Positions 14,650 through 20,802 of a DNA stretch of 20,802 bases are shown one piece after another (positions within the stretch are counted from its first letter, which is position 1; every line of letters begins with the position of its first letter). Both the position numbers and the translations under genes were made by a program. The notes under the pieces are model-generated. The model did not search any database and was not told the origin of the DNA. It saw nothing but the letters and a program-made list of their open reading frames with translations. Location: positions 1 to 20,802 of the forward strand of contig JAJZTO010000007.1 of NCBI GenBank assembly GCA_021848865.1, read 5' to 3'. The stretch is from Myxococcales bacterium. GTDB lineage: Bacteria; Myxococcota; Myxococcia; Myxococcales; Anaeromyxobacteraceae.

Positions 14650-16548
14650 ATGAGCGAGAAGCGTCCCGCGCTGGAAGGCGAGGTCTACTACCCGTCCGCC
14701 GAGGTCGTGGCCCAGGCCCGGGTCAAGGACTGGGAGGCGCTGGCGAAGCGCGCCGACCAGGACCTCCCGGGCTTCTGGGCCGCCGAGGCCGAGGAGCTGG
14801 AGTGGTACCGGAAGTGGAACGCGGTCCTCGACGACTCCGAGAAGCCCTTCTTCCGGTGGTTCCCCGGCGCGCAGTGCAACATCGTCCACAACGCGCTCGA
14901 CCGCCACCAGAAGACCTGGCGCCGCAACAAGCTGTCGCTGGTCTGGGTGGGCGAGAAGGGGGACGTCCGCACCTACTCCTACTTCGCGCTGCACCGGGAC
15001 GTCTGCCGCTTCGCCAACGTGCTCAAGGCCATGGGCGTCCGCAAGGGCGACCGGGTCACCATCTACATGCCGCGCATCCCCGAGATCGCCATCGCCATGC
15101 TGGCGTCGGCGAAGATCGGGGCCATCCACTCGGTGGTCTACGGCGGCTTCAGCGTGGACGCGCTCCAGCAGCGCATCGAGGACTCGGAGTCGCGGGTGGT
15201 GATCACCGCCGACGGCGGCTTCATGAACGGCAAGATCGTGGAGCTGAAGAGGACCGTGGACGAGGCGGTGAAGCACGCCCCCTCGGTGGAGACCGTCATC
15301 GTGGTGCAGCGCACCGGCCACGAGATCCGGATCGAGGCCGGCCGCGACTACTGGTACCACGACCTCATGAAGCTGCCGCTGGCGCAGCCGGTCTGCGCCA
15401 CCGAGGTGATGGAGAGCCAGGACCCGCTCTTCATCCTCTACACCTCGGGGAGCACCGGGAAGCCCAAGGGGCTGATCCACGGCCACGCCGGCTACATGAC
15501 CGGCGTCTACTCGACCCTGAAGTACGTCTTCGACATCAAGGACGAGGACCGCTACTGGTGCGCCGCCGACCCCGGCTGGATCACCGGCCACTCCTACATC
15601 GTCTACGGGCCGCTGCTGCTCGGCGCGACCACCTTCATGTACGAGGGCTCGCCCACCTTCCCCTATCCGAACCGGTGGTGGTCGCTCATCGAGAAGTACG
15701 GCATCAGCATCCTCTACACCGCCCCCACCGCCATCCGCGGGCTGATGCGCTTCGGCGAGTCCTGGCCCAACCGCCACGACCTCTCGACGCTGCGGCTGCT
15801 GGGCTCGGTGGGCGAGCCCATCAACCCCGAGGCCTGGCGCTGGTACCACCGGGTCATCGGCAAGGGGCGCTGCCCCATCATGGACACCTGGTGGCAGACC
15901 GAGACCGGGATGTTCATGATCACCCCGACGCCGGTGGTGCCGCTGAAGCCCGGCTCGGGCACCCGCCCCTTCTTCGGCCAGCAGGCGGAGATCCTGGACG
16001 AGAAGGGCAACCCGGTGCCGGACGGCGAGGAGGGCTTCCTGGCCCTGAAGCGGCCCTGGCCGGCGATGGCGCTCACCGTCTACCGGGATCCGGAGCGCTA
16101 CAAGAACCTGTACTGGTCGCAGTACCCGGGCAAGTACATGGCCGGCGACTCGGCCAAGAAGGACAAGGACGGGTACTTCTGGGTCATCGGGCGCACCGAC
16201 GACGTCATCAAGGTGTCGGGCTACCGGCTGGGCACCGCCGAGGTGGAGAGCGCGCTGGTCTCCCACCCGGCCGTCGCCGAGGCGGCGGTCATCGGCCTGC
16301 CCCACGAGGTGAAGGGCAACGCCATCCACTGCTACTGCATGCTCCGCAAGGGCTTCAAGCCGTCGGAGGAGCTGGCCGACGAGGTGAAGGCCCACGTGGC
16401 CCAGCACCTCGGCCCCATCGTCCGGCCGGAGAAGGTCAGCTTCGTGGACTCGCTGCCCAAGACCCGCTCCGGCAAGATCATGCGGCGGGTCCTGAAGGCC
16501 CGCGCCCAGGGGCTCCCCGAGGGAGACCTGTCCACGATGGAGGACTGA
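14650..16548 (+). CDS. acsA: acetyl-CoA synthetase (AMP-forming)
   Basis: A 632-residue protein, near the usual 630-660. The N-terminal Acs domain includes WFPGAQCNIVHNALDRH. The AMP-binding core carries the P-loop YTSGSTGKPKG at 264-274 and WWQTETG at 414-420, followed by the hinge region YFWVIGRTDDVIKVSGYRLG. The C-terminal SGKIMRR holds the catalytic lysine at position 609, the site inactivated by acetylation in known Acs enzymes. It converts acetate, ATP and CoA to acetyl-CoA in the cytoplasm. An AAAGGA ribosome site supports ATG 14650. The leader region carries a TTGACA promoter. Some residues (for example WWSLIEKYGISILYTAPTAIR) are also seen in propionyl-CoA synthetases, but the overall pattern favours acetate. 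Confidence 0.93.
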   Translation: MSEKRPALEGEVYYPSAEVVAQARVKDWEALAKRADQDLPGFWAAEAEELEWYRKWNAVLDDSEKPFFRWFPGAQCNIVHNALDRHQKTWRRNKLSLVWVGEKGDVRTYSYFALHRDVCRFANVLKAMGVRKGDRVTIYMPRIPEIAIAMLASAKIGAIHSVVYGGFSVDALQQRIEDSESRVVITADGGFMNGKIVELKRTVDEAVKHAPSVETVIVVQRTGHEIRIEAGRDYWYHDLMKLPLAQPVCATEVMESQDPLFILYTSGSTGKPKGLIHGHAGYMTGVYSTLKYVFDIKDEDRYWCAADPGWITGHSYIVYGPLLLGATTFMYEGSPTFPYPNRWWSLIEKYGISILYTAPTAIRGLMRFGESWPNRHDLSTLRLLGSVGEPINPEAWRWYHRVIGKGRCPIMDTWWQTETGMFMITPTPVVPLKPGSGTRPFFGQQAEILDEKGNPVPDGEEGFLALKRPWPAMALTVYRDPERYKNLYWSQYPGKYMAGDSAKKDKDGYFWVIGRTDDVIKVSGYRLGTAEVESALVSHPAVAEAAVIGLPHEVKGNAIHCYCMLRKGFKPSEELADEVKAHVAQHLGPIVRPEKVSFVDSLPKTRSGKIMRRVLKARAQGLPEGDLSTMED

Positions 16549-16566
16549 CGGAACGGATTGCGCGGC

Positions 16567-16597
16567 ACCGGCCCCCGCAGCATCATGGGGGGCCGGT
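16567..16597 (+). terminator. perfect 10-bp hairpin between acsA and the FKBP gene
   Basis: ACCGGCCCCC (16567-16576) pairs perfectly with GGGGGCCGGT (16588-16597) around an 11-base loop. It lies 18 bases after the acsA stop and 24 bases before the FKBP start codon. There is no T tract after it, so it may act as a weak terminator, an attenuator or an RNA-stability element within a shared transcript. Confidence 0.5.
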
Positions 16598-16621
16598 CGC
16601 CCCCCTCTCGAAAGGACCTCC

Positions 16622-17302
16622 ATGCGCCGCTTCGCCCTCCCCCTGCTCCTCGCCCTCCTCGCCTCCCCGGCCCTGGCCGCGGCGCCCAAGACCGAGGAGC
16701 AGAAGGTCCTCTACGCCGTCGGCCTGGCGCTGGGGCGCGAGGTCGGCGTCTTCGCCTTCTCCCCCGCGGAGCTGGAGATGGTGAAGCAGGGGCTCACCGA
16801 CTCGGTCACCGGCAGGAAGACCGCCGTGACCCTGGAGGAGTACAACGCCAAGATCCAGCAGCTCGTCAGCGCGCGCCGCGACGCCAAGGGCGCCAAGCTG
16901 GCCGCGGCCGGCCAGGCGGCGCTGGAGAAGGCGGCCAAGGAGAAGGGGGCGGTGAAGACCGCCAGCGGCATGGTCTTCGTGCCGGAGAAGGTGGGCACCG
17001 GCGCGACCCCCACCGCGGCCGACACCGTCAAGGTCCACTACCGCGGCACGCTGGTGGACGGGACCGAGTTCGACAGCTCCTACAAGCGCGGCCAGCCGGC
17101 CGAGTTCCCCCTGGGCAACGTCATCAAGTGCTGGACCGAGGGGGTCCAGAAGCTGAAGGTCGGCGGCAAGGCGAAGCTCTACTGCCCGCCGGAGCTGGCC
17201 TACGGCAAGAACGGCGCCGGCGCGGCCATCCCGCCCAACGCCACGCTGGTCTTCGACGTCGAGCTGCTCGACGTCGTCAAGAACGCCGCCCCCAAGCAGT
17301 AG
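16622..17302 (+). CDS. secreted FKBP-type peptidyl-prolyl cis-trans isomerase (FkpA/Mip-like)
   Basis: A 226-residue protein. A signal peptide MRRFALPLLLALLASPALA is cut near residue 19-20. Residues about 24-105 form the helical FKBP N-terminal (dimerisation) region (QKVLYAVGLALGREVGVFAF, ELEMVKQGLTDSV). The FKBP catalytic domain is at about 112-220: VKVHYRGTLVDGTEFDSSYKRG, WTEGVQKLKVGGKAKLYCPPELAYG and IPPNATLVFDVELLDV. It should speed proline isomerisation during protein folding in the periplasm. One visible difference is NVIKCWTEGVQ, where many members have VIPGW; the tryptophan that lines the active site is kept. An AAAGGA site precedes the ATG. It sits 73 bases after acsA, with a hairpin between. 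Confidence 0.92.
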   Translation: MRRFALPLLLALLASPALAAAPKTEEQKVLYAVGLALGREVGVFAFSPAELEMVKQGLTDSVTGRKTAVTLEEYNAKIQQLVSARRDAKGAKLAAAGQAALEKAAKEKGAVKTASGMVFVPEKVGTGATPTAADTVKVHYRGTLVDGTEFDSSYKRGQPAEFPLGNVIKCWTEGVQKLKVGGKAKLYCPPELAYGKNGAGAAIPPNATLVFDVELLDVVKNAAPKQ

Positions 17303-17372
17303 GGCGGGGGCTCGTGCCCCGCCGGCGGGCGCCGTCCCCTCCTCCTCGCGGGGAAGCGGGCGCGACGCCCGC
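17303..17372 (+). terminator. two tandem hairpins after the FKBP gene
   Basis: GGCGGGG (17303-17309) pairs with CCCCGCC (17317-17323), starting right after the FKBP stop. A second stem, GCGGGCG (17356-17362) with CGCCCGC (17366-17372), follows. Neither has a T tract. Together they occupy much of the 147-base gap before the glutathione transferase gene and may end the FKBP transcript. I see no clear promoter in the rest of that gap. Confidence 0.4.
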
Positions 17373-17449
17373 ACCGCGCCGCCGGCCGTCCTGCCTGGCC
17401 CTTGCGCCGGCGCCCGGCCGCCGCTAGCCCATCACCCACGGAGGATTCC

Positions 17450-18079
17450 ATGGCCGACACCATCACCCTCTGGGGCGAGGAACACTGGGAGAGCCCCTAC
17501 GTCTTCTCCGCCTACGTGGCGCTGCGCGAGAAGGGGCTCGACTTCGAGCTCTCGACCCTGTCGCTCGACCGCGGCGAGCACGAGGTGGGCGACTACCCCT
17601 CCCGCTCCATCACCGGCCGCGTCCCCTCCCTCCGGCACGGCGACTTCTGGCTGGCGGAGTCCTCGGCCATCGACGAGTACCTGGAGGAGGCCTTCCCGCC
17701 GCCGCGCTGGCCGCGCCTCTACCCGGAGGGGCTCCGGGAGCGGGCCCGGGCCCGGCAGGTCCAGGCCTGGCTGCGCTCCGACCTCATGGCGCTGCGCGCC
17801 GAGCGGCCCACCAGCAGCATCTTCCTCGGCGAGAAGGTGAAGCCCTTCAGCGCCGACGGCCGGAAGGCGGTGGGGCGCTTCCTGCGCGCCGCCTCGGAGC
17901 TGCTCCCGGGAGGCGCCATGCACCTCTTCGGCGCCTTCACCATCGCCGACGCTGACCTGGCGCTCATGCTCCACCGGCTCCTCGCCAGCGGCGACCCGGT
18001 CCCGGAGGCGCTGGCCGCCTACGCCCGGGGCGTCTGGACGCGCAGGTCGATCCAGGAGTGGGTGAAGCACGCCCGCTAG
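17450..18079 (+). CDS. yfcF: glutathione S-transferase family protein, YfcF-like
   Basis: A 209-residue protein. The thioredoxin-fold N-domain begins ITLWGEEHWESPYVFSAYVALREKG, the pattern of E. coli YfcF, with S-P-Y at the glutathione site. It continues with RVPSLRHGDFWLAESSAIDEYLEE, which holds the cis-Pro and the E-S glutathione-binding pair. The helical C-domain includes GAFTIADADLALMLHRL. YfcF has glutathione-dependent peroxidase/transferase activity and is linked to oxidative-stress defence; the same is likely but unproven here. A strong GGAGG site precedes ATG 17450. The stop TAG shares the CTAG palindrome with the stop of the convergent acetyltransferase gene. Confidence 0.85.
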   Translation: MADTITLWGEEHWESPYVFSAYVALREKGLDFELSTLSLDRGEHEVGDYPSRSITGRVPSLRHGDFWLAESSAIDEYLEEAFPPPRWPRLYPEGLRERARARQVQAWLRSDLMALRAERPTSSIFLGEKVKPFSADGRKAVGRFLRAASELLPGGAMHLFGAFTIADADLALMLHRLLASGDPVPEALAAYARGVWTRRSIQEWVKHAR

Positions 18080-18534
18080 CGCAGCCGCCTCCAGTAGACC
18101 AGCTCGGCGACGTCCGGCAGCACCAGCCCGGGGATGGCCCCCACCCGCGCGTAGCCGTGGCGCTCGTAGAAGCGGCAGGCCCCGGCGTTGAAGTCGGAGA
18201 CCAGCAGGAAGGCGTGTCGGCTCCGGCGCGTCACCTCCGCCTCGAAGGCCCGAAGCAGGAGCGTCCCCGTCCCCGCCCCCTGCGACGCGTCCGGCACCGC
18301 CAGCAGCTTGAGGTAGCCGCCCAGCCCCAGGGTCCCGTCGGGCAGGAACCAGGCGATCCCGGCCGGCCGGCCCGCCGGCCCGGCCGCGAGCAGCCCGTCG
18401 CCGCGCGCCAGCGCGGCGCGGAGGTCGGCCGCGAGGGCGGCCTCGCCGCGGCCGTACCGGCGCATCAGCGGCAGCGCCGCCAGGGCCGCGGCCAGCGCCG
18501 GGACGTCGGCGGCGTCGAGCGGCCGGACGGTCAT
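18076..18534 (-). CDS. GNAT-family N-acetyltransferase
   Basis: A 152-residue single-domain GNAT protein. The acetyl-CoA-binding motif A is LKLLAVPDASQGAGTGTLLLRAFE (Q-G-A-G-T-G as the pyrophosphate loop), followed by the usual LLVSDFNAGACRFYERHGYARVG ending. The substrate is unknown. Its ATG overlaps the stop of the upstream putative deacetylase gene (ATGA), so the two are translationally coupled. At its other end it shares four bases with the convergent yfcF-like gene. Confidence 0.88.
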   Translation of the reverse strand: MTVRPLDAADVPALAAALAALPLMRRYGRGEAALAADLRAALARGDGLLAAGPAGRPAGIAWFLPDGTLGLGGYLKLLAVPDASQGAGTGTLLLRAFEAEVTRRSRHAFLLVSDFNAGACRFYERHGYARVGAIPGLVLPDVAELVYWRRLR

Positions 18535-20368
18535 GGCGCCAGGGTAGCGGCCGGCTCGGCCTCGAGGAAGGGGATCGGCCCCCGCGGGCCGCGGGCGCGG
18601 ACCACCGCCGCCTCCCCCGGCCCCAGGTCGAAGAAGACCAGGCTCTGCCCGCCGGCGGCGGCGTGGCCCCCGGCCTCGGCGCCCTCGACCTCCAGCGCCG
18701 CCTCGGCGGGGAGCCGCAGCAGCAGGCCCGGCACCGGTCCGGCGCCGTGGTTCTCCACCCGGACCCCGCCGTCGGCCAGGTAGACGAGCCGGACGGCCGC
18801 GACGGCCCGCAGGCGATCCCCGGCCTGGCGCACCGTCAGCGACGCCAGCGACCCGGCCCGCACCCGCCCGGCGGCGCGGGCCAGGCCGGCGTCGAGGTCC
18901 GGGTCGATCTCCAGCCCGCCGCCCGCGACAGCTGGACCGGGTCGCGGGTGGTCCGGGGCGAGGCCGAGAGGTAGGTGTGGCCGACGAAGAGACCGCCGGC
19001 CTCCTCCAGCGTCCGGAGCCCCCGCTCCGACAGGGCCGCGCCCAGCGCCGCCGGGGGCGCGTAGAAGAAGGTGGACTGGAAGACCCAGAGGCGCGGGTCG
19101 GCGGGGAGCGGGTAGACGGGCGGGTCGGGATCGCCCGCCCGCGCCGCGGTGAAGAGGTTCTCCAGGCGCGGCCGGCCGAAGCCCCCGAGGTCGTTGGCCT
19201 CCCAGATCCAGCGGAAGCCGGCCTCGACGAGGAGGTCGCGGATGCCGAAGCGGCCGCCGGCCCGCCAGCCCTGGCTCGAGAAGGCCTCGCAGTTGGTGTA
19301 GGGCTCGTGGTCGATCCAGGTGACGACGTGGAACGGCGCCAGCGCCGGGAGCGCGGCCCGCACCGCCGCCCGGTCGTCGGGGCCGGGCCCGGGCGAGTGC
19401 AGCGCCACCTCGGAGCCGGCCGCCTCCAGCTCCCGCGCCAGGGCCGCCGCCGCCGGGTCGTCGAGCAGGCCGCCGATCCGGTCCCGGGCGAAGAAGCTCT
19501 TGGTGAGGGCCAGCCCCCGGCCCAGGAGGCCGCGCCGGCCGTAGCCGGGGGCGCCGCGGTCGGAGGCGCCCCAGAGCACGGCGCGCAGCGCGGCCGGGTC
19601 GGTGCGGTCGGCGTGGTCGGTGAGCACCAGCGCGGCGCGCGCCGGCCCCCGCCAGCGCTCCGGCACCAGCGGCAGGGGCGCCCCGCCCTGGCGCAGCGGC
19701 ACGAGCTGGAAGGCGGCCCCGCTGCGCTCGCCCGCGGCGCGGCGCACCCGGGCGAGGGGGCGCTTGCGCTCCAGCGCCGCCCAGTAGCCCTGCGCCCGCC
19801 CCGGCGGCAGCCGCTCCAGGCAGCGCTCGTACACCGAGAAGGGGTGGGCCCCGGCGTCGTCGAGGAGCAGCGCGACCTCGGTGCCGCCCCCGCGGTCGGG
19901 CTCGGCCAGCGCTCCCGCCAGCCCCGGGCCGCCCACCACCGCCAGGCCGCCCCCCAGCACCAGCACCGGCGTCCCCAGGTCGGCCCGCAGGGGCGCCCGC
20001 ACCTCGGCGAGCCGCAGGTCGCGGCCCAGCGCCCGCGCCCGCCCGGCGAGCCGCAGCCGCAGCGCCGCCCGCTCCACCTCCAGATCCGCCTTCCAGCGGA
20101 TCTCCACCGTGACCTCGAAGCCGGCGCCGCTCCCCGGGGCGACCCGCACCACCGCGGCCAGCCGCGCGTCCTCGGCGCGGCCCACCAGCGCCGCCCCCTC
20201 GGCGCTCCAGTCGAGGCGGGGCTCCGGGGCGGGAGGGAGGGTGGCGATCTCCAGCCGCGCGCCGACGCGCCGGTCGCCGGCCGGCGTCCGGACGGTGAAG
20301 CCCCCGGGGGGCGCCGCCGAGGCGCCGGTCAGCGCCAGGGCGGCCAGGGCCGGCGCCAGCGGGGTCAG
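18531..20368 (-). pseudogene. secreted polysaccharide-deacetylase-like protein, interrupted by one apparent frameshift
   Basis: Two overlapping minus-strand frames (about 20368-18930 and 18930-18531) read as one protein. The first carries the main domain and ends in nonsense after RTTRDPVQLSR; the second resumes with GGGLEIDPDLDAGLARAAG and a beta-rich C-terminus. One extra base near 18915-18935, in the run GCGGGCGGCGGG, would restore a 612-residue protein. I do not know the family. About residues 247-328 hold LVLTDHADRTDP and EVALHSPGP, followed by WIDHEPY near 351, which recall the metal and catalytic segments of NodB-type deacetylases. The start is probably CTG 20368, giving a signal-like TPLAPALAALALTGASA; GTG 20185 would lose it. 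The gene overlaps both its neighbours. Sequencing error and true mutation are both possible. Confidence 0.6.
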
Positions 20369-20802
20369 CGGCCGCTCGACGCCTGGACCTGGGCCTTCAG
20401 GCTGGCGGCCATGTCGGAGAGGGCGCGGGCCTGGGCCCCGACCTTGGCGGTCTGGGCCACGGCGTCCTGCACCGAGAGGAAGATCCCGTTCATCGCCTTG
20501 AGGGTCTCCTCGATGCCCCGGTCCTGCTGCTGGGCCACGGTGGCGATCTCCTTCGCCGCCTGCGACGACTCGCGGAGGGTCGCGGCCAGCTTGCGGATGG
20601 TGTCCCCGGTGGCGGCGGCGGTCGCGGCGGTGGCGGCCGCCTCCTGGCGCCCGCCCTCCATGGCCGCCAGGGCCGCGCCCATGGCCTGCTCCACCTCCAC
20701 CAGCATGGCCCGCACCTTGGCGGCGCCCTCGTGGGTGTCGGCGGCGTGCGCCCGCATCTGCTCCGCCACCCGGGCGAAGCCGCTGCCCTCCGGCCCGGCG
20801 CG
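20365..20802 (-). CDS. methyl-accepting chemotaxis protein, C-terminal signalling domain (partial)
   Basis: The 3' end of a gene that continues past the window. The first visible residues, RAGPEGSGFARVAEQMRAHA, match the conserved RAGExGRGFAVVAxEVR part of receptor signalling hairpins, with some drift (PEGS, AEQMRAHA). The rest is a long Ala/Gln-rich coiled coil (TIRKLAATLRESSQAAKEIATVAQQQDRGIEETLKAMNGI) ending in SLKAQVQASSGR. Such proteins relay signals to CheA/CheW, or in myxobacteria to other chemosensory pathways. Membrane segments and the sensor would lie upstream and are not visible. Its stop overlaps the likely start of the deacetylase-like gene. Confidence 0.85.
   Translation of the reverse strand, partial: RAGPEGSGFARVAEQMRAHAADTHEGAAKVRAMLVEVEQAMGAALAAMEGGRQEAAATAATAAATGDTIRKLAATLRESSQAAKEIATVAQQQDRGIEETLKAMNGIFLSVQDAVAQTAKVGAQARALSDMAASLKAQVQASSGR

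Noticed and set aside
12403..16689. A very long open frame on the minus strand, antisense to acsA and joined to the serine hydrolase frame
   Set aside because: Absence of stops is expected in DNA this GC-rich. The part over acsA is His/Arg/Gly-rich with no domain pattern, while the opposite strand encodes a textbook acetyl-CoA synthetase.
2140..18534. Possible acuABC-like acetylation control of Acs by the deacetylase-fold protein and the GNAT enzyme
   Set aside because: The three genes are 11 kb and 1.5 kb or more apart, on different strands and in different operons. The GNAT is coupled to another gene, so proximity gives no real support.
1..20802. CRISPR arrays, tRNA/rRNA genes, insertion sequences, phage or integron features
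   Set aside because: No spaced direct repeats of CRISPR type, no structural RNA signatures and no transposase, integrase or terminal repeats were seen. The only tandem repeats are the GACCNC hexamers.

Overview
The window is about 20.8 kb of very GC-rich bacterial DNA with densely packed genes. The base composition, the GACCCC-type hexamer repeats between genes, a dodecaheme cytochrome next to an outer-membrane barrel, and the mix of enzymes suggest an Anaeromyxobacter-like member of the Myxococcota. That assignment is an inference from style and content; there is no rRNA here to prove it. I see no tRNA, rRNA, CRISPR array, insertion sequence or phage gene. No gene-free stretch exceeds about 205 bases.

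Layout. (1) 48-1697: a secreted M23 metallopeptidase converges on a SuhB-type inositol monophosphatase. (2) 1811-3876: a small two-helix membrane protein with a polyproline tail is followed at once by a histone-deacetylase-fold enzyme that carries a large extra C-terminal region. (3) 3889-6649: an HxlR regulator is divergent from a molybdopterin oxidoreductase. (4) 6675-9646: a TlpA-like thioredoxin lipoprotein is divergent from a two-gene unit, an outer-membrane beta-barrel plus a 12-heme lipoprotein cytochrome. The divergent promoter region holds a near-perfect FNR-type box. (5) 9705-14444, all on the minus strand: LD-carboxypeptidase, a beta-lactamase-fold serine hydrolase, an alpha/beta hydrolase, Mpl murein tripeptide ligase and a SnoaL-like protein. 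This reads as a cell-wall recycling cluster. (6) 14650-18079, plus strand: acetyl-CoA synthetase, a secreted FKBP prolyl isomerase and a YfcF-like glutathione transferase. (7) 18076-20802, minus strand: a GNAT acetyltransferase, a secreted protein resembling polysaccharide deacetylases with an apparent one-base frameshift, and the 3' end of a chemotaxis receptor.

How the parts fit. Two themes stand out. One is envelope and murein turnover: the M23 peptidase, LdcA and Mpl, with the serine hydrolase and the putative deacetylase as possible members. The other is respiratory electron transfer: the barrel and cytochrome pair with its FNR-like site, and perhaps the molybdoenzyme. The most promising leads are the compact FNR-controlled barrel/dodecaheme pair, the cytochrome's three-fold di-heme repeat, the deacetylase-fold fusion protein, and the 16-base G tract at the 3' end of the serine hydrolase gene.
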